DNA from: Rhynochetos jubatus
Taxonomy: Eukaryota > Chordata > Aves > Eurypygiformes > Rhynochetidae
DNA: 64,000 bases
NCBI GenBank assembly: GCA_027574665.1
Contig: CM050668.1
Span: 8,022,001-8,086,000 of the forward strand
Direction of reading: 5' to 3'
The stretch's first letter is position 1. Each line of letters starts with the position of its first letter. A program made the position numbers and the translations under genes. Positions 52,101 through 64,000 of the stretch are shown in pieces. The notes beneath the pieces are model-generated. The model worked only from the letters and a program-made list of their open reading frames with translations, did no database searches and was not told the origin of the DNA.

Positions 52101-55100
52101 GAGAGCCAAGAGGAACAAGGACAGAAGAAAAGGAGAGCCCTGCAGCAAGCAGGAGATGAGGGTGTAGGATTAACCTAAAGCCAACTCTGGATTTTAGCAC
52201 TACAAGAAAAGTGTAAAGTCTGAGCACCAAGGGCCTTGCTATGGCTCAGCTCTGCCCTAGACCTTCATGCTCTCTGCAAATCTTCACTCTCACTATGCAG
52301 GGGAAGAAAATCCCACTGCAGTGGCACACACCAGGTCTCCTTTTCCCAGATTTTGCCATTCTTCTGCCCACTGCTGGGCAGCCTCTTTTTTCCAGCACCT
52401 TCAGGCCTCCTAAGATGAAGTGTCTCCACAGGCAGTTTTACTCCATCTCCTGCGCTCAGGCCAAGATCAGGCAGAGAGTCATGGATCCCCCACTTTGAAG
52501 TCCCCTAAACCTGCATTTTGCTAAGAAAACTTATGATTCCTCCCCACAATATGGGGTCACGTGCACTCTTCATAAAATGACTGGCAATAAAAGGGCCAAG
52601 TCCTGTTTCTCTGGTCTGACATCCTTACACTGGAACATCACCCCATTTAGTGTCCTTGGTCACCCTATGGCCCAGGCCAGTCCTCTGTGCCACACCTGAC
52701 TCCTCAAGCCTGGCAGAAAGAGCCAGGTATAGGTTGTTCTGCAGTGGGTCTGACCCCTCACAAGTTTGTTGGCTGCCTTGTTTCCAGTAGTACAGAACTG
52801 CTTGTGCAATGTTGTTTTGGTGAAGCAATAGTTTATTATTTATGGCATGTTTTTTTCAGGGAAATGTATATTCAGGCTTGAGTACAACCTTAAAAGTAGG
52901 CTGAGAGTACATCAGGGAGTAAGAATGAGTTGAGCTAATGACTCGCTCAGACTCAGCCTCTGCTTTCTGCATGGTTTATTGAGGGAATAAGCTGCTCCTA
53001 CAGCACAACTCAGTATCAGAGCATTTAACCTGTACACATGGTCTCCTCCCTGCAGTCCACACACAGGTATTCTGGGATCTGTACAGGTCTATAATAGGAG
53101 GCAATTCATCAATAACCTCTCCTTCCCAAGTCCTCAAGGAGTATTTACCCAACTCTCATCAGGTAAATGAGGCAAGACAGAGCACGTCTTGTTCCCAGAA
53201 CCAGCCCCTCTCTATCAAGTGTTGGACACATTTGCTGAAAAACAAATTAGAGCATGTTAAAACACTTCACTTAATTAAAAATAATCCTAACAGTATCACA
53301 AAGGTAAAAGTAATTCAATGTTTTGGTTAAACACTGAAAACAGAACCATAGTCTGTGAGATCACTCAGTGCATACTAAATAGTATGTTATTTTTAAAGCA
53401 TACTAATGGAGCAAAAAAGTAAAGTGATTCGAATTGGCTTTTAAATCACAGAGTTTATCCTGTAAATAACTATCAAAAAGCATCTGGACACAGGTAAAGA
53501 TCATAATAGAGATTGTTTCCAGCATGAAAAACCGGTAAGATGCATCATCAATATTTTAAATTGCAATTAAAAAAAAAACACACAAAAAAACCCTAGAAAA
53601 ATTCAAATTTCCCTCCTCGGGGGCCTGTCTTTTCTCCAGCTTAACAAATAACACCCTAAGTAGATACCTGGCTTCTTGCATGAGCATGACAGAACAAATC
53701 TACTGCCTTCTACAAAACATGGATGGACTATTGATGTGAGACAGAGCTCCTCTAAGCTCAAACTTGCAGTCTGCCCCAGTGTCACAGAGGTGTCGGGCCA
53801 CGTTCTCCCTCCAGCGAGCAGGAAGAGCCTCCAGTTCTCACTGAAGTCTGACCACAGATTGCCAGTGATTTCTGTGGTTCCCCAACAGGCAGTTCTAAGA
53901 AATGGGTCTGTGGCACACCAACTTTTGGCTACGACAAACTGGAGAGGAAAAAAAACCAAAACAAAGTAGAAGAAAAACATGGAAGGAAATTTGCAGCAAG
54001 CCTCCTTCATTTAAAATTAAACGTGGTAATGACTTCTTAAACTTAATTGCTTTTTCCTTTTGGTCTCCTTCACGGTGCCTTCAAAGAAAAAGCAACGTAC
54101 ATCATAACTTTTCCAGCATTACGCTTTAGTTCAGACTTCCTTAGGAGAATACATCAAAAGTTATTTAAAAGAACAAAAAAGAAAAAAAACCCTAAATTAC
54201 TCATTTCTTGGCGTTCAGATAATAGGAACGGTCTAAGGAGATAAAAGCAAACCCACAGTTTTTGCACTAATGTATGTCTGTTTAAGAAGGTAAAGTCCAG
54301 TGCTCTGGACAGCTTTTATTAATTTCATTTTTACTGTTTGATGGCAAAATGCTTTTTTCCTGAAGAATTATGCACTTGGATCCCTAAAAACAACAACATT
54401 TTCACCACTAAATGCAAAGAAATCAAGATCTAGGCCACAGTGACAAGCATATCTATGTCCAGTTATTTTGAGGACATAAATTAACACTAAAGCATCCATC
54501 TGGCATAACAGATTGTTTGGTGCACTTTGTCCCCTGCTAATTAATCGATTAGCTCTACTGGGTAACAAGAGTTTCCCGCCCGGTTCTCCAGTTTCAGAGG
54601 ATGGCTGCCTGATCGCAGACACGACGAGTAAGGGCTCACGCTGATATCAGGCCTCCTAAAGCCCCTCCAGTGAAACTACACTGGGCCGGAAATTCCTTGG
54701 CCAAAAAGTATCTTGGAGAGGAGCGATGGTTAAGTTTATTGATTGAAAATTGTCCTTTAGGGAAAGGTTTACAGGTGGCAAAGCTCTTCTGAGTTGACAA
54801 TGTGGAGAAAAAGAAAAGAACTGACAAGTTTCCCACCACCCCTCCACAAAACCCAGCACCGGCATCGCACTAACTCCCAGACCCAGCAGTGGAGCCTCAG
54901 GCCAGACCAGCTGACAGCAGAGACCTGACCCACTCGAGGCAGGGATGAGGGGCAGACACCTCTCGCCAGCTCTCCTGTGCTGCAGCGATGCTTGAGGGAA
55001 CTTCTCAGGGCCTTCTGCTCGTGAAGTCCATCCTTGGCCCCTTCATATAAGTTCATGAGAATAATACCCCCCACCTGGGATCGAGCCAGGCAGAGATGGA

Positions 55101-58100
55101 TCATGCGGCAAGAGCAGAGTGATCAAAGGCTGCAGGATGGGGAAGGACGTTAACCTCACTCCTCACCCAAGCCACCAGCCTGAGCTGTAAGAAAACTTGC
55201 TGAAAGCTCAAAACAGACCTCCATGACTCTGAAAACACCTAAAACTTAGAGATTTGCTTGATGTGTCTACGTATGTAATAAGCCCTGGCGAGCGCTTTGG
55301 TAGGAAACTGTCGGTAAGGCTTTAGGAGCAAGAACAAAACGCAAGTTAAGCCGCATTTTAGCTCACCCGCCAGTGCATTTCCATGTTTTGCTGGATTTAA
55401 CCACTGCTAGTTGTTTATCTGCAGTTTTTCCAACTGCAAACTCGTGCTGCTGAAGGAACAAACACAGCCCCTGGGAAGCTACCGGAGAGCAGAATGCGGC
55501 TCTGCTGCCCTGACTCACTGGGTGCATGTACCTGCCTGCACCCACAGCGGTGCCTGGGCCCAAAGCGGAGCCTCTCAAACAAACCCAGGAAGGCAGAAGT
55601 GCCTATGTCAGGAACTGAGGGCTTAGCTTACTTGAGACATTAACAACAGGAAAATTATTGCCCATGAAAATGCTCTTTAAGCTCCTTTATGCAGCTCAGT
55701 TCAGCAAGGTAAAGGGCAATGAGGAGTTCATTCCTCCGTCTGAACTGGCCTGTTCATAAGCTAACACATGAAAACTCAGAGCAACCTTGAGGAATAACAG
55801 TTTTTCCTCAAAATCTGCCAATGTCAAAAATATTCCAAATACACTTTCTGGGAAATCAAACTTTCTTGGAAACTGCTTTTCCAAATTACATTTATCTCCT
55901 TGTCAAACGGTGCACACTAAGACAGGTCTCTGTGATCTGTGTAAGGACCTTAGGGCTGGGACCATCCATCCCAGTGCAGGTCTGAAGTTCCTTATCGCAC
56001 TTGAGGGCGGTACAACAAAAACACACACAAGTGTCTGGAAGGAAGATCTCTTACAAGACGAGATATTCATCAAAATAGAAAGCTGATTAAACACTATCAA
56101 TTCAGTACACAGCCCAGTCCTTTGCTACAGGGCCACTGCTTCATTGCATAGGGTCTGACTGCTAAGAGGACAACAGTCCATTTTTGAGAAAAGAGAGCTG
56201 CTCTCCGTACCTATGCACAATTTTTTAAATATCTGATGTCAGAAAACAAGGACTTCCAGTCCCTGGCATCACCACAAAGCTGCCTCAGACAGGCTAAGAA
56301 GAAGTTTGTATAGCACAGGATGTGGGAAAGAAGAAATATTCGGCTTATGTGCTCATAAATAACATAATAAAAATTTAAACGCACTTGAAATCTCTCCTAC
56401 AGGGTGTGAAATTGTAGCAGGGAGCCAGTTTGATACTCAAAGTACGTTTCAGCTAGGCATCTCACATGGAAAACCTGGGACCTACAGTAATACTGGGTCA
56501 GGGTCCTGAGCTTCCCACCAGTAACAGAAACCAAACAAGCCCGAGATACTAGGGAGAGGATTCAGGTCCTATGCGCTGGCTGGCCAACAAGTCTTGGATG
56601 TAAGGCAGAAGCTGTCAGAAGGATTGAGTGTGACTTTAAAATAAACATGTGTCACAAGGAAAACAACTACAAACCAAAATGCCTTCATCAGCCAGCCATC
56701 CTGCCTGCCCTGGCCACGCAGCCATCCATCAGCTGCCTGGGACACGCTCCATACTTCTGCCAGCCACAGGGGCTACGTTCAAGCCTTGGCCACGAAGTAA
56801 AGCCTCATGAATGATCAAACGCTACTGGCACACAACGAAGGCCCACATGTCTCCCCCGAATGTATTAAGTCAGATACCAAGGGCTATTTGATCTCAGTAC
56901 CACCCCGACTCCTGCAGCTCTCCGGTCCTGTTCTCCCCCCACTCGCCATCTCCTCACATACACCCTGGCAAACGCTGAGCGAACGCAAGCTTCACAGCGC
57001 TGTAACACAGCGGCACCCAGCTCAGAGGAGGAAGGCAAGGTGAAAAGATCAGTCACTGCTACAAAGAGATGCAAATTATGGAGCTCTCTATGCTGAGGCA
57101 GGACAAACCTCCTGTGACCGCAGTAGGGAACCTTCTGGAAGAAGGAAATGTGAAGATCAAGGTCAGGAAGAAGAAAGTAAGTGTTACAGAAGAGAGAAGG
57201 TTCCCCCCAGCAGTTCCAAAGGCTGAAATAACCCTGCCCATGTATGATACACGTATGTGCCCACTGGCTGGCCAAGGTCTGGTGCTGGCTAAAAGAGCAG
57301 AGGAGCCAGGGCAGCACACGGCTCTTACAGAAGCTGAGCACTGGGCATCCGACCAGTGAAAGTTCATCTGCAAAGCTCAGGCTGGGAACTCTTCAAACAG
57401 GGATTTCATGGAAGTTACTTGCCGAGAGCACCACTGGTCTTTGGTAATCCAAAGGTGTGCAGCCATTTATCCACTCAAGCACCAGCCAATGCAACAGGAG
57501 CAGTTATCCTTCAACTGCACAGGCCCACAACTTGCAGGGACGGCTAACTCAAAGGCAAAAGAGGCAAAGAACCTCCTTTCTCCTTCATTCACTTTGTTTT
57601 GGTTCCTTCTGTTCATCAACCATGGTCTGGCACCATTATTCCAGAAAGACTTTGACAGATGCCCTTCATTACTGAATCTAATCATTGCTCACCATGTTGA
57701 TCCCATACCAAGGAGCTACATCCCTGCAGTCTCCCATGCAGGAAATTCCAGGTTTTGTCAAAACTTGGCTTGAGCCAAGAAATAAAGGCTCTTCATGTTC
57801 AGATGTCACGTAAGTCTTCCAAGCACTATCATTCATACAGCCATGAATATTTAGTTTAAACCTCTATCACATGAGAGCCACATGTTCATTATTCCTATCT
57901 CAAAGTTAATTAATCAACCCTTCTCTGGTATCCAAAGCCTTCATATCAGTTTTCTTTAGAAACATATTCACACCCAGAGCAGCCTGAGACTAGGGAGAAC
58001 TTTCTTCTGCAAAGGATCACATTCAGCTGAATGATCTCCATAAACCTAGAGGTTGGGAATTGCAGAGGTACTGCAGCTTCAGAGCAAACCACCCCCCTCT

Positions 58101-58377
58101 TTTAGCCTCCTGCATAATACTGGGCCATCATTCACTGCAACATGCTTAAGAACACAGGTATCTTTTCTCCAAATCTCTACCTAGAATAACCTGATTATGC
58201 AAGACCAAACATAAAAATATAAATAAATAGATTAGTATCTAGTCTTTCAGTTTAGATTTGTCTGAAAACAAGCCTGAACCTGAGAAACACACATTGAGTA
58301 CTTTTAAATAAAACTCACCTTTTAAAGCCAGGCTTTCTATTTCTTGAGGCCCAACCTCCTGGATTTTGGTTTTGGGG
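46191..58377. other. Intronic DNA without exons
   Basis: No exon, RNA gene or repeat family recognised. Frames at 46896-47429, 47706-48182 and 48748-49212 (all plus, 154-177 codons) have no domain or family resemblance. A-rich words at 53565-53590 and 54160-54190 are low complexity. Confidence 0.6.
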
Positions 58378-58390
58378 TTTTTTTTTTTTT
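58378..58390 (+). repeat. T13 homopolymer
   Basis: An uninterrupted run of 13 T following a TTTTGG-rich lead-in. Confidence 0.85.
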
Positions 58391-61300
58391 GATATCTGGG
58401 TATGTCAAAGCTGAAAATGGAATGTCCAGCCCACAGCTACCTCACACAGGTGTTCTGCGGCTTAACCACTCTTAATGAAATGCTGCTGGTCCTTTCACAG
58501 CTATTTCCATTCAAAGCTTGTGGTAACACCACTCCTAAAATAGCTGCCCAGCTAGGAGAGGTCTCCGAGCAGTGTTTTCTCTGGTTCTGCCCGGCTGCTG
58601 TGCAGCCCTCACCTTGCATACCCAGGCAAGAAGCAACCAAGCAGAAGCCAGAAGAGCCCAGCCAGCTTTCTGCACATCTTTTATGCTTATATTCCACAGC
58701 AATAATAAAAAGAGATCCTTTACCGTAGCAACCTGGAGAAGCAACTCCAACAAGCCCACTACATCACATTCTTTCCACTTGGCCTCTGGCAAGTCTCTGC
58801 CTGTTTGAACAGATGCCATCAGCACTTGTCCACATTGTGCTGTGCTGGGTTTTTCTTCTACTTATTCCACCTCTCTTCTGCTTAAAAGAACAAACCAGCT
58901 TTTACAACCTGGATGTTCACCTGATGGCAAAAGATGGCAAAACGTCAAGCCAGAGCAGTTTGCCATCTAGATCCCAAAGCCCAAGTCTACATTTAAATGT
59001 TGTCTCAACACCATTGACACTACACAACTGTATTTGTGAAGTCAGTGTCAGCTGTTAGAATGGTGCAAAGAGGTGGTGTTGAACAAAGCTGCCCTTTACT
59101 GGGAATATGTGCACTCCCCTGCGCTTCACAAGTACAACACAAACCCAAAACCTTGGCTGAGAGTCAGCTGAAATGCCCTATACAGGCTCAAAACAGGCTC
59201 AGTCACTTCACATCACATCTCAGCCTTTCTTCAGCTGAAGATACAGTTAGACACTCATCAAGCTTTAAAAACAAGTATTTTCTGTATCTATTCTTTAGCT
59301 TTCCAACTTTCTACTGTCAGGCATATACGGCACTATTTGGGATTCCACTCGGAATAAAATTCAGCACTGCCGATCTGTTTCACTGCCACTGATGTCATGA
59401 TACGAGTTTTAAGAAAAACTCCAGCTTATAAAAATAAATCATATGAAGCTGAAGGATATGTATTTTAGGCACTTGAACAGAAAAGAAAGGTAAACATGAT
59501 GCATGCATTACTAAAGAGGCTCAGACTAGAACATAAATAATAGAACTATTTTTTTTTTTAAATATTTTTAATTCCATTGTTTTGACAACATACATATAGT
59601 TGATCTGAGTGAAAATGTTGAAAACCATCTATTTTGCATTTTTTTAAACCGTAGAATTCAACAATGAAAATAGCCACAGGCACGAGTAGGCTGTAAAAAC
59701 TCCCTCACTACAAAGCTTGCGGGTAGAGAGTATTATTGATTTTTTTTTTTTAATGTATCTTTTAGATATCTTGTTGAAAAATTCTTGAGGAATATCATAA
59801 GCACTTACAGAAAGTTAATACCTCTGTAAAGCATTTAAGGAATTGTAATCCCTGTATATCAAGTGCTTAAAATGGTTCAGTCAGTCACGGACAAAAAGTA
59901 TGTTAATGATACTCTACAGAACATAGTTGCATTAAAAAAAAAGTTTCCTGGGTTTATCACCTTTGAATCCCACAGGCCTATCTTCAAAAGAATCACTTCA
60001 CTTTTCTTCTGCCAAACTTTGAAAAAGTTTGTTAGTAAATCTTGGAAGCCAACAAATCTTGCAGTTACACCACCACAGAAGGGGTTCCAGCCAGATGAGA
60101 GAGCTGGGCAACAGCCCCCCAGTGCCTACTTACAACTCACATTCCCAATTTATCAAGTTAATCACATACCTAGCTAATAAATTTTAAACGGAGTGACTCA
60201 CGCGCTTGAAGTTAGGTATGCCCTAAGGCAGCCTGATGAACCAGGGATACTGGGAACCATGCACACTGACCCTGGAGAAAAAACAACCCATCTGATATAA
60301 ACCAAGGTTTTTATAAAAGCACACCTTCCTCTTACCACCACCACTTTCACAGAGACATTCCCAAGCTACCTGGTCTGTACGCTGTACTGTGGAGTGCTGA
60401 ATTTCCTAATGCACGCCTTCAGTCATCACTGCCTAGTCCGTTAAGAGATATTTTTGATAAAAGTTTAACAATTACTTTGATCAGAGGTGAAATATCAGCC
60501 TTGTCAGTCTTGCCTCACACGAGTGATCCCATGAGCTGACGTTCCCCAGGTTATATCAGAGTAACACTTGATGATGAAGCAATAACCTTTTGGTTCCCCA
60601 GCTGCCCAGACAGCAGGCTGCCCTTACACTGGCATCTCTGTAAAACGCCCTCCCACTGAAACAATTTACTGATGCTCCCAAGGCTCCTGCTGTAGTTTCT
60701 CCCTCTCATCAAATTAACGCAAGACAGAATATGAAGAAAGAGACAGGGAGAAAATATACAGCTTAATTACCTCGAAGACTATGGATAATCAAAGCAAGTC
60801 AGAGGGCTGAAACGGGACAAATACATACTGATTTTTATATAAACAACAAATATCCACTGCGTACCTCTAATTACTAAAAGTACTCAGCCACAGGAATTGT
60901 AACTGCATAATTAGCCCCAGCAAGGAGAAACAACCAAACAGCAAACTGTATCCACACAGATAGAGCTGTGGCATTTGGAGTCTGGCTCTTAACGTTTTGT
61001 TGCCATTACACTGTGAAAAATACATTCAAATCTAGGGACTTACCAAAGACTCCATGCACTCAAAAGTTTTTTCCTTGCTTTTCTCTTTAGTGAAAGATTA
61101 AGTCCCATGTTTTCTTACTGAGAGGATGCAAGAAGGAAGTAATTAGCCTTCATATCAAGCTTGAAAACAAAGCCCTAAATCATATGCTGCTCTAGTGTCA
61201 GCAAAAGGAAACGAACATAAAATGAAAAAAAATGGCGTTATGGCTGAAAACACAGTAAAAATTCTGGAAAAAAGATATCACTGTATAAAAGGAGCCCAAG

Positions 61301-63559
61301 AGCCTCCATTAGTGTTTTGAGCAGGCTTTAGTCAAAATAGTATGGCATCAAGTGCACAGCTTCGTCAACACTGGGGTACATCTGAGTGCATCCTAAGGTG
61401 CATGTCTAGTGCAGTACTTGGAGAAGCAAGGCAAAAGTGTTCTTCCTGGTCCTCGTTCTCATGCCCATTTGTTGGACACTAGCCCTTCTGCTCTCCTGGG
61501 GTGAAGAGCACTCAGGGCTGCCACCCTCTCTACAAAGGAGGGGGGGAGGAAAACTGGAAGCTCACATGTACTTCTGATTCCTCTTGAGACAAGCCAGCCA
61601 AGTTACCCAGAAACACCCCATGCTTTACCCACAAGGGTGACCAGTGCCCTCAGGCAGAACAGCAGCAAACAGACTCCAGAGAGCCTTCCCCTTCCAGACA
61701 GGAGGGATCTAGCAATGACAGAGGGAGAGAGAGCAGACAGGAAAACAAGACTGCTATACCTTGAGGATGATGAAGTATGTTTGCATAAGCATTAGAACAA
61801 AATGAGGGGAACCTTGTTAAAGAACCGGAGCTTTTGCACACACAAGGGCTCCAAAGCACAATCCAAGGTGAGTGCCAGGAGCAGTGTGACACACATGATT
61901 GTTATTTGGGGGGACACACAGACCCATCCCTAGTGCATCAATCTCGGAGGCTCTCTCCATGGGTACGGACTGCTTCCCGAGTGCTGGCATGGGACATGGG
62001 CACCAGCAGGAACTCCACACCCAGGGACTCACCACAAGGAGCTGGAGTCACCAGCACTGGTGGCAGCTCCAGCCCATTGCCCCCTGTGCAGTCAGAGATA
62101 ATTAAATAATCTGTAAAGCTGAAAAGACACCAATAGATTTGTGTGTGTATTTAAACACCAAGACGTGCAGCTCCCGACAAACTAAAAGACATCTTCAAGC
62201 TTCTGCCTATGGGCTACCAGTGCCCTTCGCACCACTGCCGACCCCCAGGCTCCCAGAAATGGCTTGATGTACAAGTCAGGACAATATTTTCATTCACTGG
62301 GACAGAGGAAGGGAGGATGCTGTCCTACCCTCAGGGGCATGGGAGGTAATAATTCTGCTCCTCTACCTCTTGGCCTAAATAATTCATTCGGCAAGGCCTG
62401 TCCACTTTACAGCCCTGTTAGTTATATATACGTAAGGACTGGGACAGACCTTCACAAGCCAGAGCATGAAGTGCCACTACACTAACAAACATTTCCCGAA
62501 AGAAAAGGAAAATCCACTTCCAGGCTCTGTGTTTTCACAACTAAGTTTACCAAGAGACCATACTTTGTCCAACACTTATCAAAAACTCAGCTGGCACAAA
62601 AATCAAGTTGTGTTTTCTCAAGCTGATCCCCCACTGCAAAGCCTGCTAACAGATTTTTGCCAACAGCTCTGTAGATTAATCCACCTCTGTCCCTGCACCA
62701 GGAAAATAAAGCCTCACACAAAGCAGCCAAGCAAGATGCTGCCCTCGGCAGCTACCAGAACGGCGCATGCTACAAAATACAGCACTGCCAAATGTTAAGG
62801 GCTTTTGCATATCATAATATAATTTTTTGTTGTGCCCTTTTATCTTACAAGATACTCCAGAAATTAACTCCTAGCCCAGAATGCTTTTAATTCCATTTCA
62901 TTTTAAGATTGCAGTTCAGATTATTTTAAAGTAGAAGTACCATACAGAAACGAGCATTCCCATTCACATTGCAGAAGGGTGACAAAATAACTTAAGGCTA
63001 ATAAAGCAGAGTTCACCGTAAGCATTAATTTCCAACTCTCTCAATTTACTGACAGCCATAGAACTCCTCTATTTCTAGCTGAGCCAGTAGCATAAAGAAG
63101 GAAGCCGCAGCACTTATCCTGGCACACAAAGCAATCCAGCAAGGTCCATGCTACACTGACCTTGCCATCTGGACATGAGGCAAGCCCAGTGCAGAGGCAT
63201 TTCCAGCATTATCCTCTATAATCATGGAAAATTGTAGTCTGATGAGAAAGACCAAAAATCCCATGCTCCAAAGACCCAGCTGATAACAGCAATCAATCAA
63301 TCCCCTTTATGGATGCCAGGTCACACACGTCACACAGTGATACCCACATCGCTGCTTCACAAACATTAACAAATGACCACACTTCCTGCATGAAGATGTT
63401 GATTTTCATTCCCCCAGTCTTACTGAGTGAGAGAAAAACAGCACTTAAGCAGCTGATCCTATGTCCCCAATGAAAAACTGAAAGGACTTTATCGGGAGCT
63501 GCTGTATGTCCAGGATTAGGCCTGAATGATTTGCAAAAGGCTTTGCAATGAATTGGTTA
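58391..63559. other. Intronic DNA without exons
   Basis: Nothing nameable. A+T-rich patches with short T runs lie at about 59545-59580 and 59735-59760. The small frames show no family resemblance. Confidence 0.6.
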
Positions 63560-63632
63560 CTGAGCTAAGAATAGAAGCTAGGAATCCTAGTCCCTAGCTG
63601 TGTACTCGCTACACAAGTGCTGCCTGCTCAGC
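63560..63632 (-). mobile_element. MIR-type SINE relic, tRNA-derived end
   Basis: TGAGCTAAGAATAGAAGCTA and GGAATCCTAGTCCCTAGCTG match the reverse of the MIR-type head series 'gagctgggaatagaacccaggagtcctgactcccag'. TACTCGCTACACAAGTGCTG then resembles 'ctctaaccactagaccatgctg'. It is diverged and the left end is uncertain. Confidence 0.5.
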
Positions 63633-63859
63633 CTCCGTAACTGCTGCCTTCGCCCAGACTGGCACTCAGACACATCTGGACTTCGACACAGCAAGAGGAC
63701 ACACAAGCTCCACCCGGGAATCTTCCATCAGCTACACTGCAAGAGCCCTGGGCTGGAAACTATGGAACAGCTGGAGCATCAGCTCCTACTTCAGTATCGC
63801 ACAGGACTTTTGCTTTCTGCAGACTAAAGAGAAAGAAGAATGAAAAAAGATAAAGAGAT

Positions 63860-63878
63860 GGGGGGGGGGGGGGGGGGG
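63860..63878 (+). repeat. G19 homopolymer
   Basis: An uninterrupted run of 19 G within a purine-rich stretch (about 63830-63900). It is C19 in the CASTOR2-sense strand. True length is doubtful because such runs sequence poorly. Confidence 0.93.
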
Positions 63879-64000
63879 AAGAAATAGAAAGGAGATGAAA
63901 GGCTTAGTAATTATACTTTAACCTTCTGCAAAACAGAGGCTGGAAAAACTAATTTAGTAATTCCTGTATCAATCCTGTAACTTCTAAGTCCTCCTTATGG

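Larger units (their letters stand above)
21651..64000 (-). other. CASTOR2: Probable CASTOR2 intron 1 (3' part)
   Basis: This is everything upstream of exon 2 in gene orientation. I saw no ATG-containing exon 1 (MELHILEHR-like) and no CpG-island-like block, so exon 1 probably lies beyond the right edge. The contents are ordinary intronic DNA with an LTR, two CR1 fragments, MIR relics and homopolymer runs, listed separately. An unrecognised gene nested here cannot be excluded by eye. Confidence 0.7.

Noticed and set aside
1-64000. CRISPR arrays, tRNA/rRNA genes, operons or DNA-virus genes
   Set aside because: No regularly spaced direct repeats, no tRNA boxes outside SINE relics, no dense coding; the window is plain vertebrate intronic DNA.

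Overview
This is vertebrate nuclear DNA, almost certainly from a bird and probably from Neoaves. The repeats say so: young and old CR1 LINE fragments, a solo avian ERVL-type LTR, worn MIR/CORE-SINE relics, and no Alu, L1, B1/B2 or other mammal-specific repeats. There are no bacterial-style genes, operons, ribosome binding sites, tRNA or rRNA genes, or CRISPR arrays that I can see.

The only protein-coding sequence I can defend is a 71-bp internal exon on the minus strand at 21580-21650. Its 23 complete codons (CKFFSLTETPEDYTIIVDEEGF plus L) match the second coding exon of CASTOR2 (GATSL2), the paralogue of the arginine sensor CASTOR1 that acts on GATOR2 upstream of mTORC1. It has a good acceptor, a branch-site candidate and a good donor. 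The gene runs right to left, so 21651-64000 should be intron 1 and 1-21579 should be intron 2. I found no other CASTOR2 exon, so the introns would be at least about 42 kb and 21.6 kb within this window. The intron assignment is inference from one exon.

The rest is intronic DNA with scattered repeats. From left to right: a G16 run (3215); a pyrimidine-rich tract (6059-6357); an old CR1/L3-like LINE tail (about 10760-11010, +); a MIR-type SINE (14583-14784, -); a CR1 3' end (17399-17540, -); the CASTOR2 exon with a MIR-type relic about 140 bp upstream of its acceptor (21790-21895, +); a solo LTR with near-identical 5-bp flanks (25859-26423, +); a MIR scrap (27010-27072, +); a longer CR1 tail that still reads as the ORF2 C-terminus (35621-36062, -); another MIR scrap (38137-38215, -); a short CR1 3' end (46098-46190, +); a MIR 3'-side relic (63560-63632, -); and a G19 run (63860-63878).

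Long open frames elsewhere (up to 244 codons) look like composition-driven chance frames. I saw no convincing new biological system. The best leads are the isolated, perfectly preserved CASTOR2 exon in very large introns, the in-frame open sequence around it, and the ancient SINE relic next to its splice acceptor.
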